Shown here: piece by piece, positions 1 to 8,329 of the stretch | Position numbering within the stretch: the stretch's first letter is position 1 | Layout: each line of letters starts with the position of its first letter | Assembly (NCBI RefSeq): GCF_014638275.1 | Contig: NZ_BMFJ01000002.1 | Location: 496,001-560,000 of the forward strand | Reading direction: 5' to 3' | DNA: 64,000 nt | Source of the DNA: Primorskyibacter flagellatus | Lineage (GTDB): Bacteria > Pseudomonadota > Alphaproteobacteria > Rhodobacterales > Rhodobacteraceae | Made by a program: the position numbers and the translations under genes | Notes under the pieces: generated by a model | The model's input: the letters and a program-made list of their open reading frames with translations, nothing else | Told to the model about the DNA's origin: nothing | The model's database searches: none

Positions 1-250
1 CGTAGCCCAGCCCCATGCGGGCGATCTTGTGGCTTTCCAGCCCCGCGATCGGCTGGCCCTTGAAGAGGATTTCGCCCTTCGGCGCGACCTCGCCCATGAT
101 GGCCTTGGCTGTGGTGGACCGGCCGACGCCGTTCCGCCCCAGAAGCGCGATCACCTCGCCCGGCATGATCTCCATGTTCACGCCGCGCAGGACGTGGGAC
201 TTGCCGTAGAAGGCATGCAGGTCCTTCACCTGAAGCATGGGTTGCGTCAT
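1..250 (-). CDS. livF: ABC transporter ATP-binding protein, LivF type (partial)
   Basis: N-terminal 83 residues of a COG0410-type ATPase energising branched-chain-amino-acid-type import at the inner membrane; the rest lies beyond the left edge. The start ATG overlaps the TGA of the adjacent LivG gene by 4 bases (ATGA), so the two are translationally coupled. The Walker A motif reads GRNGVGRST (residues 38-46): the usual P-loop lysine is arginine. I recall other LivF proteins with this substitution, so it is probably not damage. Family assignment rests on position after livG and on the GRNG P-loop typical of LivF. No signature motif or Walker B is visible because of the truncation. Confidence 0.9.
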   Translation of the reverse strand, partial: MTQPMLQVKDLHAFYGKSHVLRGVNMEIMPGEVIALLGRNGVGRSTTAKAIMGEVAPKGEILFKGQPIAGLESHKIARMGLGY

Positions 251-1014
251 ACCGTTTCCTCCGGCAGGGCCTCGTCGCCCAGATAGGCCTCGCGCACCTT
301 GGCGTCGCCGCGGATCTGCGACGGCGGGGCGGAGGCGATGATTTCCCCGTAGACCAGAACCGAGATCCGGTCGGCGAGGTCGAAGATCACGCCCATATCG
401 TGTTCCACGATCACCAGCGTCTTGCCTTCCGTCGAACGGCGGATGAGGTCCACCGCGCGGTCGGTCTCCGAATGGCTCATCCCCGCGGTCGGTTCGTCGA
501 GAAGGATCACCTCCGCCCCGCCGGCGATGGTGATGGCGATCTCCAGCGCCCGCTGATCCGCGTACGGAAGCAGCGCGGCCGGCAGGTTGGCCTTGTCCAC
601 CAGCGCGCAGTGTTCGAGGATCTCGTAGGTCCGTTCCTGCACCGCCTTGGATGCGGTCACCGATTTCCAGAAAGCATAGCCCTGCCCCATGGAATGCAGC
701 ACCCCGCAGCGCACGTTTTCGCGCACAGTCATGTTGGCGAAGATGTTGGACACCTGGAAGGAGCGGGAGAGCCCCATCCGGTTGATCTCGAACGGGGGCA
801 CGCCGGAAATCAGCGTGCCGTTCAGCGACACCGTGCCGGACGTCGGGGTGTAGAGCCCCGAAATCAGGTTGAACAGCGTCGACTTGCCCGCGCCGTTCGG
901 CCCGATGATCGCATGACGTTCCCCCTTGGCGATATCCAGGGTCACGTCATTGATGATCTTCGCCGGGCCGAAGCTCTTGCACAGGTTCTTGAGAGACAGC
1001 GCGGGGGCGGTCAT
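247..1014 (-). CDS. livG: ABC transporter ATP-binding protein, LivG type
   Basis: 255-residue nucleotide-binding subunit of a HAAT-family importer. Visible motifs: Walker A GPNGAGKS (38-45), a divergent signature LPYADQ (149-154) where LSYGEQ is more usual, Walker B VILLDEP (169-175) and the H-loop histidine near 205. The start chosen is the ATG at 1014 (MTAPALSL). It overlaps the stop of livM by 4 bases and gives the normal family length; a longer in-frame extension into livM is implausible. It hydrolyses ATP with LivF to drive LivH/LivM. Substrate is not readable from sequence; the adjoining acyl-CoA operon suggests a carboxylic or hydroxy acid as an alternative to leucine-type amino acids (inference). 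Confidence 0.93.
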   Translation of the reverse strand: MTAPALSLKNLCKSFGPAKIINDVTLDIAKGERHAIIGPNGAGKSTLFNLISGLYTPTSGTVSLNGTLISGVPPFEINRMGLSRSFQVSNIFANMTVRENVRCGVLHSMGQGYAFWKSVTASKAVQERTYEILEHCALVDKANLPAALLPYADQRALEIAITIAGGAEVILLDEPTAGMSHSETDRAVDLIRRSTEGKTLVIVEHDMGVIFDLADRISVLVYGEIIASAPPSQIRGDAKVREAYLGDEALPEETV

Positions 1015-2279
1015 GCCACGGCCTCCTCTTTCTCGCGGTTGACGCGGCGGAGAAGGGCGGCACCCGCTCCGATCGGCACGATGATCAGGATCCACGTCAG
1101 CACGTTGGTCGTGCCGAGGTGCAGCCCGAAGGGTTCGAAGACCTCGCCATAGCCGTTGGACCAGCGGATCGACATCTCGACCAGCACGATCAGCCCGATC
1201 AGCATCAGCACCATTCCGGCGATCTGCACCAGCAGACGCCCGATGTAGGTGCCCTTGTCAGGGCCGGTCAGGCCGTCCCAGACACCGAAAACGATGCCGG
1301 CGATGCCGCGCGGAGCGTACATCACGATGATCACGAACATCAGCCCGAGGTAGAGCAGCCAGGCCTCCGTGAAGTCCGACATCATGGAGGACATGTAGGT
1401 CAGCAGGATCGCCCCCATGATCGGGCCGACGAAATAGGTGATGCCACCCACATAGGCCATGATGAGCACGAAGCCCGACGGGATGAGCGACAGCGCCTCG
1501 GGCGTGAAGATCTCGTAGTTCACCGCCGACATGCCGCCCGCCAGACCGGCGAAGGCCCCCGAGGCCGTGAACACCAGCCAGCGCACCCGTGTCGGGTTGT
1601 AGCCGATGAACTGCACCCGCTGCGGGTTGTCCCGCGTCGCTTCGGACAGGCGGCCGAGCGGGGTGCGCGTGAAGGCGTACATCGCGATGATCGAGATGAC
1701 GGTCCAGAAGGCCATGAACCAGTAGATGTCGCTCATCGGCCCCATGGAAAGCCCGAAGACCTGCGGCCCGTTCATCCGGTCGCCCGAAATCCCCTGTTCG
1801 CCGCCGAAGAGACTGTCGAACATGAAAGCACCCGAGGCGATCAGCTCTGCCACGCCAAGCGAGATCATGGCGAAGGTCGTGCCCGCCCGCCGGGTCGAGA
1901 AAGACCCGATCACGGCAGCCGACAGACCACCGGCAAGGAACCCGAGCACGGGCAGGAAGAACACCGGGAAGTTCGCCCAGATGCCCGCCCCTTCGGCGAT
2001 CCAGTTCATGACATGCAGGCAGTAGTACCCGCCAAGTCCGAAATAGACCGCATGGCCGAAGGACAGCATCCCGCCCTTGCCGAGAAGCATGTTGTACGCC
2101 AGCGCGAAGACGATGTTGATCGCCATCTGGTGGACCAGCGTGTAGACCGTGCGCGACGGATCGGTCATCGGGATCGCAAGAATGATCGCGATGAAGATCA
2201 GGATCGGCAGGGTCCGCTGACGGAACTTGGCACCGGAGGTCGGGCCGACGTTCTGCATGGATTGGGTCGTTTCGCTCAT
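1011..2279 (-). CDS. livM: Branched-chain amino acid-type ABC permease LivM
   Basis: 422-residue inner-membrane permease, longer than many LivM proteins (about 320-360) because of an extra C-terminal hydrophobic region after residue 345 (segments near 345-370 and 390-410). The core contains repeated hydrophobic segments and the LivM-type stretch NMLLGKGGMLSFGHA near 63-77, followed by the conserved GTTFAMISLGVAEL region. The gene overlaps livH by 4 bases and livG by 4 bases, so all permease and ATPase genes are in one translationally coupled unit downstream of livK. It forms the translocation channel with LivH. Substrate specificity is set mainly by LivK and is unknown. Confidence 0.92.
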   Translation of the reverse strand: MSETTQSMQNVGPTSGAKFRQRTLPILIFIAIILAIPMTDPSRTVYTLVHQMAINIVFALAYNMLLGKGGMLSFGHAVYFGLGGYYCLHVMNWIAEGAGIWANFPVFFLPVLGFLAGGLSAAVIGSFSTRRAGTTFAMISLGVAELIASGAFMFDSLFGGEQGISGDRMNGPQVFGLSMGPMSDIYWFMAFWTVISIIAMYAFTRTPLGRLSEATRDNPQRVQFIGYNPTRVRWLVFTASGAFAGLAGGMSAVNYEIFTPEALSLIPSGFVLIMAYVGGITYFVGPIMGAILLTYMSSMMSDFTEAWLLYLGLMFVIIVMYAPRGIAGIVFGVWDGLTGPDKGTYIGRLLVQIAGMVLMLIGLIVLVEMSIRWSNGYGEVFEPFGLHLGTTNVLTWILIIVPIGAGAALLRRVNREKEEAVA

Positions 2280-3208
2280 AGCTCTTGCTCTCCCATCAGG
2301 CCGCGGGGCCGGAAGATCAGCATCAGCACCAGCAGCAGGAACGGCATGACCGGCGCCAGCGAGGAAATGGTGATGTCACCGATTTCCGAGGTCGGGCTGA
2401 GGCCGAGGAACCAGAAAATCTCGGCAAAGTTGGCGTTGATGCCGACAGCGAAGTTCTGGATCAGCCCGATCAGGATGGAGGCAAGGAAAGCCCCCTCCAG
2501 CGATCCGATCCCGCCGACGACGACCACCACGAAGACGATCGGTCCCATCTGCACCGCCATGGCCGGGTCGGTGACGAAGATGTTGCCCGCGATCACGCCC
2601 GCAAGGCCCGCCAGCGCACAGCCGATGCCGAAGACGGTCATGAAGATCAGCGGCACGTTGTGGCCCAGATGGCCGACCATGTGCGGATGCGTCAGCGCCG
2701 CCTGGATGATGAGGCCCGCGCGGGTCTTCTTGAGCAGGAACCACAGGCCGATCAGCATGGAGATCGCGATGAACAGCATGAACATCCGGTAGGCCGGGAA
2801 GGACGCGCCGTAGATCGTGAAGGCGTGGAAATTCAGGAGGTCGGGAATTTTGTAATCCACGGCCGTCTTGCCGTAGATGATCTTGACGATCTCTTCGATC
2901 AGATAGGCCAGACCGAAGGTGAACAGCAGTTCCGCCACATGCCCGTTGGCATGCACGCGCCTCAGCCCATATCGTTCGACCACCGCTCCGACCAGTCCGA
3001 CAAGGACCGGCGCGATGAACAGGGCGATCCAGAAACTTGTCGCCCCCATGATCGTGAAGGCGAAGTAGGCGCCAAGCATGTAGAAGCTCGCATGGGCGAA
3101 GTTCAGCACGCCCATCATCGAGAAGATGAGCGTCAGGCCGGACGACAGCATGAACAGCAGGAGCCCGTAGATCACGCCGTTCAGCAGCGCGAATACGATC
3201 GTTTCCAT
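2276..3208 (-). CDS. livH: Branched-chain amino acid-type ABC permease LivH
   Basis: 310-residue, very hydrophobic permease starting METIVFALLNGVIYGLLLFM, a typical LivH N-terminus with the first membrane segment. It contains the conserved GLTLIFSMMGVLNFAHASFYMLGA-like region (residues 24-47) and FVVVVVGGIGSLEGAF near 226-241, both hallmarks of LivH. Length is normal. It lies 81 bases downstream of livK; that gap carries a 9-bp hairpin that probably reduces read-through from the highly expressed binding protein. It pairs with LivM in the inner membrane. Confidence 0.94.
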   Translation of the reverse strand: METIVFALLNGVIYGLLLFMLSSGLTLIFSMMGVLNFAHASFYMLGAYFAFTIMGATSFWIALFIAPVLVGLVGAVVERYGLRRVHANGHVAELLFTFGLAYLIEEIVKIIYGKTAVDYKIPDLLNFHAFTIYGASFPAYRMFMLFIAISMLIGLWFLLKKTRAGLIIQAALTHPHMVGHLGHNVPLIFMTVFGIGCALAGLAGVIAGNIFVTDPAMAVQMGPIVFVVVVVGGIGSLEGAFLASILIGLIQNFAVGINANFAEIFWFLGLSPTSEIGDITISSLAPVMPFLLLVLMLIFRPRGLMGEQEL

Positions 3209-3230
3209 TGTGACCTCGTTAGGTGCAGTT

Positions 3231-3261
3231 GGGGCGCCGCGCGGCTAAGGCACGGCGCCCC
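3231..3261 (-). terminator. Intercistronic hairpin between livK and livH
   Basis: Perfect 9-bp inverted repeat GGGGCGCCG...CGGCGCCCC with a 13-nt loop in the 81-bp gap after livK. There is no U-run, so it looks like an mRNA-stabilising or partial-termination structure. Such hairpins commonly follow binding-protein genes and let the binding protein be made in excess over the permeases. Confidence 0.6.
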
Positions 3262-3289
3262 TGTTGTGGTCGTGGTCGCATGCCCCGCC

Positions 3290-4540
3290 TTACGGCTTGG
3301 CCGGACGCTCCATCTTGCAGGTCGTGGGCTGTTCGGCCGCCGACGCGTCGATCTTGCCGCCGTCCAGCAGTTTCCAGCCCAGTTCGATGTTGTCGACGCC
3401 GTACTTCACCGACTCCCCGTCAACCTTGGCGACGGTCGAGATGTACAGGTTCTGCTGCGCCTGGTGGTCTTCGGCCCGCACGGTCAGGGTGCCGTAGGCT
3501 TCCGGGATCTCCAGCCCTTCCAGTGCGAAGGCAACCGGGATCGGGTCGGCAGAGCCGGCCTTCTCGGCCGCAGCCTTGAACGCGTTCAGCGTGTTGAAGG
3601 CGCGGTGGTAGTAGTAGTCGTACTCCGGGAAGCGGGTCTTGTACTCTTCGATCAGAGCGTACTGCTCGTCGCTTGCTTCCAGGTTGGTGATGCCTTCGGT
3701 CACCTGGTACAGGCGGTCGATTGCGCCTTCACCCAGGGCAGACACCGCACCGAGCGAGCCGCCGTAGAAGGTGAAGTAGGGGATGTTCGACCCGGATTCA
3801 GCAGCCGCCTTCATCAGCAGCGACATGTCCGCGCCCCAGTTGCCGGTGATGACCGCATCCGCACCGGAAGAGATGATCTTCTGGATATAGGGGGTGAAGT
3901 CCTTCACCTTCGCCAGCGGGTGCAGTTCGTTACCGACGATCTCGATGTCGGGACGCTTTTCCGTCAGCTGGGATTCAGCGGCCGCGGCGACGGCCTGACC
4001 GAAGATGTAATCCTGACCGATCAGGTACACCTTTTTGATGTCGTCCTGGTTTTTGATGTAGTCGGTGATGGCGGCCATCTTCATGTCGGCATGCGCATCG
4101 AAGCGGAAGTGCCAGAAGGAGCAGCCGTCGTTGGTGAAGTCCGGCGTCACGGCGGCGTAGTTGAAGAACACCACTTCGTCGCCCGGGTTACGCTGGTTGT
4201 GCTTGTTCACGGCGTCGATGATCGCTGCGGCCACGGACGACCCGTTGCCCTGCAGGATGAAGCGCGCGCCGTCGTCGATGGCCTTCTGCAGCTGAACCAG
4301 CGATTCCTTCGGGTTCACCTTGTTGTCGTAGCCGGTGACGACGATGTTGTCGCCGTTCACGCCGCCGTTGTTGTTGATGTGCTCGGCCGCCAGCAGGAAG
4401 CTGGTGTAGCCGGCTTCACCCGAGGGGCCCATCGGGCCGGACAGCGGGTCGATGAATGCAAACTTGATGTCGTCCGCGAAAGCGGAAGACACTGCGATGA
4501 AAGAGACAGCAGCCGCCAGGGCGGCTTTCTTGATGGACAT
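3290..4540 (-). CDS. livK: ABC transporter substrate-binding protein, LivK type
   Basis: 416-residue periplasmic binding protein of the leucine/amide/urea-type superfamily. A Sec signal peptide is visible (MSIKKAALAAAVSFIAVSSAFA, cleavage near 22), followed by DDIKFAFIDPLSGPMGPSGEAG, the usual first strand and ligand loop (type I periplasmic fold). Length is normal. A GGGAGG Shine-Dalgarno precedes the ATG by about 7 bases. It is the first gene of the liv operon and is transcribed divergently from the acyl-CoA dehydrogenase operon across a 143-bp shared promoter region. It captures the ligand and delivers it to LivHM. The ligand is unknown; co-location with an acyl-CoA pathway argues against assuming leucine. 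Confidence 0.92.
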   Translation of the reverse strand: MSIKKAALAAAVSFIAVSSAFADDIKFAFIDPLSGPMGPSGEAGYTSFLLAAEHINNNGGVNGDNIVVTGYDNKVNPKESLVQLQKAIDDGARFILQGNGSSVAAAIIDAVNKHNQRNPGDEVVFFNYAAVTPDFTNDGCSFWHFRFDAHADMKMAAITDYIKNQDDIKKVYLIGQDYIFGQAVAAAAESQLTEKRPDIEIVGNELHPLAKVKDFTPYIQKIISSGADAVITGNWGADMSLLMKAAAESGSNIPYFTFYGGSLGAVSALGEGAIDRLYQVTEGITNLEASDEQYALIEEYKTRFPEYDYYYHRAFNTLNAFKAAAEKAGSADPIPVAFALEGLEIPEAYGTLTVRAEDHQAQQNLYISTVAKVDGESVKYGVDNIELGWKLLDGGKIDASAAEQPTTCKMERPAKP

Positions 4541-4596
4541 GTATTTCCTCCCGTTACGAAAGGCCGGATTCTTGTACCGACGCGTTTCTGGGGAAG

Positions 4597-4625
4597 ATCA
4601 AAAGGTTTCCGACCCGCCTTGTCAA
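4597..4625 (-). promoter_or_regulatory. Putative sigma-70 promoter of livK
   Basis: On the minus strand, TTGACA (4620-4625, 6/6 consensus) is separated by 17 bases from TTTGAT (4597-4602, 4/6). The -10 ends 57 bases upstream of the livK start. The -35 overlaps the -35 of the divergent promoter. Confidence 0.55.
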
Positions 4626-4647
4626 GCAAACTGTGAAATTCTATTCT
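4619..4647 (+). promoter_or_regulatory. Putative promoter of the acyl-CoA dehydrogenase operon
   Basis: TTGTCA (4619-4624, 5/6) and TATTCT (4642-4647, 4/6) with exactly 17 bases between them. The -35 coincides with the livK -35 on the other strand because CTTGTCAAG is nearly palindromic. The TGCA operator at 4644-4658 overlaps the -10. Confidence 0.5.
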
Positions 4648-4658
4648 GCACTGCAAAA
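4644..4658. promoter_or_regulatory. TGCA-palindrome operator, copy 1
   Basis: TTCTGCACTGCAAAA, reverse complement TTTTGCAGTGCAGAA. It differs at one base from the site upstream of the fadJ-like operon (57827) and closely matches the one before the TetR gene (60532). It overlaps the putative -10 of the acyl-CoA dehydrogenase promoter, as expected for a repressor site. The half-sites also fit CTGC-N3-4-GCAG-like sites reported for PhaR of Paracoccus (from memory). Confidence 0.55.
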
Positions 4659-4683
4659 CATCACGCATCTGGGAGGAGCGGAT

Positions 4684-5889
4684 ATGTCGTCGTTTTCGGA
4701 CGACCCGGACCAGTTTCGGTCCGAGGTCGCGACCTTCATCGCAGAAAAATGCCCGCAAAAACTTAAGGTTATGCCGGCGAATGAGCGCAGTATATGCTGG
4801 GGCGGCAAGCGTTTCAAATTCTCTTGCGATGAGCAGCGAATCTGGATGGAAAACGCCGCGTCAGTCGGTCTGACCGCCCCGAGATGGCCGGTCGAATACG
4901 GCGGCGCGGGACTGAATCGTACCCAGGAGAAGGTTTTTCGCGAGGAGATGGCGAAGGCCAGGGCCCCCTCTCCGCTGGAAAGCTTCGGTCTCTGGATGCT
5001 CGGCCCCGCGCTGCTGGCCTTCGGAACGCACGAGCAGAAGTTGAAATACCTGCCCGACATCACCAACGGCCGGGTCCGCTGGTGCCAGGGCTACTCCGAG
5101 CCGGGCGCGGGATCGGATCTGGCGTCTGTTCAGACCCGCGCGGATGACAAGGGCGATCACTGGGTGGTCAACGGGTCCAAGATCTGGACCTCCTATGCCA
5201 ACCACGCCGACTGGATCTTCGCGCTCGTCCGCACCGACCGGGACGCGCCCAAGCACAAGGGCATCTCCTTCATGCTGATCGACATGGAGGCCGACGGAGT
5301 CTCGACCAAGCCGATCAAGCTGATCTCGGGAGCCTCCCCCTTCTGCGAGACCTTCTTCGACGACGTGGTGGTCCCGAAGACCGACGAACAGGGAAACTCC
5401 CGCATCGTCGGTGAACTCAACAGGGGCTGGGACGTCGCCAAGCACCTGCTGACCCACGAACGCGAGATGATCGGCGGCGGCGGATCGGGCGGGGCGGCGG
5501 GCATCCTTGGCGGACGTTCCCTTGGCGCCTTCATCGGATCGCTGGACGAGACGATCATGCAGGACGCCGTGATCCGGTCCGAGACGATGGAACTGGAAAT
5601 CGACACGCTGGCCATGGGCATGACGCTGGAACGCTACAAGGACATGGCCAAGCAGGGCGGCGTCGGCCATGCCTCTGCCATGCTGAAATACTCCGGCACC
5701 GAACTGAACAAGCGCCGCTATGAAATTCTCATGTCGATCACCGGCTCCGAAGGGGTCGAGTGGGATGGGGAACACGGCACGCTTGCACCGGAATGGCTGC
5801 GCACCAAGGCGAACTCCATCGAGGGCGGCACCTCCGAGGTGATGCTCGACATTCTCTCAAAGCGCGTTCTCGAACTGCCCTCCTCGTAA
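4684..5889 (+). CDS. Acyl-CoA dehydrogenase, long (alpha-type) subunit
   Basis: 401-residue flavoenzyme of the acyl-CoA dehydrogenase family, introducing an alpha,beta double bond into an acyl-CoA in the cytoplasm. The FAD/substrate loop WCQGYSEPGAGSDLAS is at about 133-148. The C-terminal EGGTSEV (380-386) retains a Glu at the position of the MCAD-type catalytic base. The start ATG at 4684 has a GGGAGGA Shine-Dalgarno 7 bases upstream; a GTG further upstream (4633) lies inside the operator and is rejected. It is followed after 12 bases by a second, shorter acyl-CoA dehydrogenase, so the two may form a heteromer. It is the first gene of a nine-gene operon to 12661. The chain type of the substrate is not determinable. 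Confidence 0.9.
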   Translation: MSSFSDDPDQFRSEVATFIAEKCPQKLKVMPANERSICWGGKRFKFSCDEQRIWMENAASVGLTAPRWPVEYGGAGLNRTQEKVFREEMAKARAPSPLESFGLWMLGPALLAFGTHEQKLKYLPDITNGRVRWCQGYSEPGAGSDLASVQTRADDKGDHWVVNGSKIWTSYANHADWIFALVRTDRDAPKHKGISFMLIDMEADGVSTKPIKLISGASPFCETFFDDVVVPKTDEQGNSRIVGELNRGWDVAKHLLTHEREMIGGGGSGGAAGILGGRSLGAFIGSLDETIMQDAVIRSETMELEIDTLAMGMTLERYKDMAKQGGVGHASAMLKYSGTELNKRRYEILMSITGSEGVEWDGEHGTLAPEWLRTKANSIEGGTSEVMLDILSKRVLELPSS

Positions 5890-5901
5890 AGGATCAAGAC
5901 C

Positions 5902-7026
5902 ATGGTTGCTTCGCTTGTCCCGACCGAGGATGAAGTCATGCTGCGCGACGCCGCGCGCGGGTTCCTGCAGGAATCCTCGCCGGTGTCCGCCTTCCGCGCC
6001 AACCGCGATGCGGGCCGCGCCTACGATCCCGGCCTCTGGAAGGAAATGGCCCAGATGGGCTGGACCGGCGTGCTCCTGCCCGAGGGTGCAGGCGGGTCCG
6101 AGATGGGCCACCGTGCCGCCGGCATCCTGTCCGAGGAGATGGGAGAGGTCCTCGCCGCTTCCCCCTTCATCTCGACCGCCGTCATGGCCGCGACCGCGCT
6201 GAAAGGCGCGGCGAACGACCGGCTGGCCGGCATCGCGGACGGCTCTGCCATCTACGCGCTGGCCGTGGACGAAGGCTCCAAGCACGCGCCCGAGCGCACC
6301 GGCCTGAGGGCAGAGAAGTCGGGCAACGCTTTCAAACTGACCGGCCGCAAGGTTTTTGTCGCCGACGGCACCTCTGCCTCGCGCGTCCTTGTCCTGGCCC
6401 GCACCGGCGGCACCGTGGGTGAGGCGCAGGGCCTGACCCTCTTCGACATCGACGCCGACCGCGCCCGCCTGACCCGCACCGCGAAACGCACCGTGGATGA
6501 ACGCGACCACGCCCAGCTTGATTTTGACGGGGTCGAGGCCACAGGCGACGACGTGGTCGGGGAAGTCGACGGAGGCATAGCCGCAATCGCCACCGCCCTG
6601 AACGCAGGCCGCGCCGCCCTGTCCGCCGAACTGCTCGGCGTCTCGGCAGGCGCCTTCGGCATGACCACCGCCTATCTGAAGGAACGCAAGCAGTTCGGCC
6701 GGATCATCGGCACCTTCCAGGCGCTCCAGCACCGCGCGGCGCACCTGTTTGCAGAGATCGAGATCACCGCGTCGGCCATCGCCAATGCGGGCCGCATGAT
6801 GGACGAAGACCCGGAAAACGCTGACCTCGCCACCTCCATCGCCAAGGCCCGCGCCACGAAGACCGCCAAGCTGGCCGTGTCCGAAGGCGTTCAGATGCAC
6901 GGCGGCATCGGCATGACCGACGAATTCGACATGGGTTTCTTCATGAAGCGTGCCCGCGTTGGCGCGGAATGGCTGGGCGACTACGGCTACCACGCCAATC
7001 GCGTCGCCAAGGCACGGGGCTTCTGA
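5902..7026 (+). CDS. Acyl-CoA dehydrogenase-like, short (beta-type) subunit
   Basis: 374 residues, of the acyl-CoA dehydrogenase superfamily. The C-terminal domain is clear: ERKQFGRIIGTFQALQHR near 257-274 and VSEGVQMHGGIGMTDEF near 328-344. It lacks the SEPGAGSD loop of its partner; the equivalent region reads AVDEGSKHAPERT. It ends WLGDYGYHANRVAKARGF with no EGT-type Glu. The protein at 53344 has the same short form and the same LGDxxYHxxRVA ending. Such truncated-signature subunits occur in heteromeric dehydrogenases (e.g. actinobacterial steroid FadE pairs), so I infer a complex with the preceding gene. Spacing to neighbours is 12 bases upstream, and a one-base TGATG overlap downstream. 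Confidence 0.85.
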   Translation: MVASLVPTEDEVMLRDAARGFLQESSPVSAFRANRDAGRAYDPGLWKEMAQMGWTGVLLPEGAGGSEMGHRAAGILSEEMGEVLAASPFISTAVMAATALKGAANDRLAGIADGSAIYALAVDEGSKHAPERTGLRAEKSGNAFKLTGRKVFVADGTSASRVLVLARTGGTVGEAQGLTLFDIDADRARLTRTAKRTVDERDHAQLDFDGVEATGDDVVGEVDGGIAAIATALNAGRAALSAELLGVSAGAFGMTTAYLKERKQFGRIIGTFQALQHRAAHLFAEIEITASAIANAGRMMDEDPENADLATSIAKARATKTAKLAVSEGVQMHGGIGMTDEFDMGFFMKRARVGAEWLGDYGYHANRVAKARGF

Positions 7027-7859
7027 TGTCGGACCTCCTCGTCGCGAAACTGTTCGACCTGACGGGCAAAACCGCGCTTGTCACCGGCGGCGCGTCCGGC
7101 ATCGGCTACATGGCCGCCGAGGCACTGATGGGCGCGGGCTGCAACGTCATGATCGCCTCGCGCAAGGCCCACGCCTGCGAAGGCGCGGCGGATCAGCTGA
7201 ACGCCATGGGCCTGAAAGGCAGGGCCGAGGGGTTCGCGGGCGATGTCGGAACCGAACAGGGCGTGCTCGACCTTGTGGCTGAGGTCGAGAAGCGCACCGA
7301 TACCCTGCCCATCCTGCTCAACAACGCTGGCAAGACCTGGGGCGCGCCCACGATCGAGGAATTCCCCTATGAGGCCTGGTCCCGCGTGCTCGATGTCAAC
7401 GTGACAGGCATGTTCTACCTCACGCAGAAGCTGCTGCCCCTGCTCCGCAAGGCCGGCACGGCAGAGGATCCGGCGCGCGTGGTCAACACCGGCTCCATCG
7501 TCGGAATGCAGCCGCGCGGCGGCACGGCCTACAGCTACGGCGTGTCCAAGGGGGCGGTGCATCACATGACGACGCTGCTGTCCTCGGAACTTGCCCCGCA
7601 GCACATCACCGTCAACGCAATCGCGCCCGGCCCCTTCCTCTCCAAGATGATGGCCTTTGCCATCGGCACCGAGGAACAGCGCGAACAGGCGGGAAAACGC
7701 ATTCCCCTTGGCCGCGTCGGATCGCCCGAGGACATCGCGGGCGCGGTGCTTTATCTCTGCTCCCGTGCGGGAGCGTATGTTTCGGGACACACGATCCCGA
7801 TCGCTGGCGGCCTGAACGCCGCCGTCGCGGTGAAAGCCGCATCCGTAACGGAGGACTGA
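7026..7859 (+). CDS. Short-chain dehydrogenase/reductase
   Basis: 277-residue classical SDR. It shows the TGGASGIG nucleotide-binding motif (residues 19-26), NNAG near 100, and catalytic Ser followed by YSYGVSKGAVHH (YxxxK) near 165-180. Oxidises or reduces a hydroxyl/keto acyl substrate with NAD(P). The ATG at 7026 shares one base with the preceding stop (TGATG). A longer in-frame start inside the previous gene is rejected because the present start places the first beta strand (KTALVTGG) normally. It sits between the dehydrogenase pair and a MaoC hydratase. In LvaD-like routes an SDR of this class handles hydroxyacyl intermediates, but specificity cannot be read here. Confidence 0.88.
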   Translation: MSDLLVAKLFDLTGKTALVTGGASGIGYMAAEALMGAGCNVMIASRKAHACEGAADQLNAMGLKGRAEGFAGDVGTEQGVLDLVAEVEKRTDTLPILLNNAGKTWGAPTIEEFPYEAWSRVLDVNVTGMFYLTQKLLPLLRKAGTAEDPARVVNTGSIVGMQPRGGTAYSYGVSKGAVHHMTTLLSSELAPQHITVNAIAPGPFLSKMMAFAIGTEEQREQAGKRIPLGRVGSPEDIAGAVLYLCSRAGAYVSGHTIPIAGGLNAAVAVKAASVTED

Positions 7860-7861
7860 GG

Positions 7862-8329
7862 ATGGCCAAGACCGTCACGAGGGAAGAGTACGAGGCCATG
7901 GTCGGCCAGGAGATCGGAGTCTCCGACTGGTTCGAAATCACGCAGGAGCGGATCAACACCTTCGCCGACTGCACCGAGGACTGGCAGTACATTCACGTCG
8001 ACCCCGAAGCTGCCGCCAAGACCCCCTTCGGCACCACCATCGCGCACGGCTTCCTGACCATGTCGATGCTCTCGGCCATGGTCTACCAGATGCCCTCGGT
8101 AGAGGGCGTCGTGATGGGCGTGAACTACGGCATGAACAAGATGCGCTTCGTCTCGCCGGTCCCGGTCGGATCGAAGATCCGCGGCCGCTTCGTTCTCGAC
8201 AAGGTCGAGGAGATCCGGCCCGGCGAAATCCAGACGACCACGACCGTCACTGTCGAAATCGACGGCAAGGAAAAACCCGCCCTCGTGGCCGAGTGGCTGG
8301 GACGCAGATATTTCGGAGAACAGGCATGA
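7862..8329 (+). CDS. MaoC-family (R)-specific enoyl-CoA hydratase
   Basis: 155-residue single hotdog-fold hydratase. The hydratase signature is recognisable: EDWQYIHVDPEAAAKTPFG, then TTIAHGFLTMSML, with the Asp/His pair (HVDP and AHGF) expected to activate water. Closest to the NodN/PhaJ branch of MaoC proteins. It would add water to a trans-2-enoyl-CoA to give a (3R)-hydroxyacyl-CoA, matching the MFE2-type SDR immediately downstream. It starts 2 bases after the previous stop and its TGA overlaps the next ATG by 4 bases. Confidence 0.88.
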   Translation: MAKTVTREEYEAMVGQEIGVSDWFEITQERINTFADCTEDWQYIHVDPEAAAKTPFGTTIAHGFLTMSMLSAMVYQMPSVEGVVMGVNYGMNKMRFVSPVPVGSKIRGRFVLDKVEEIRPGEIQTTTTVTVEIDGKEKPALVAEWLGRRYFGEQA

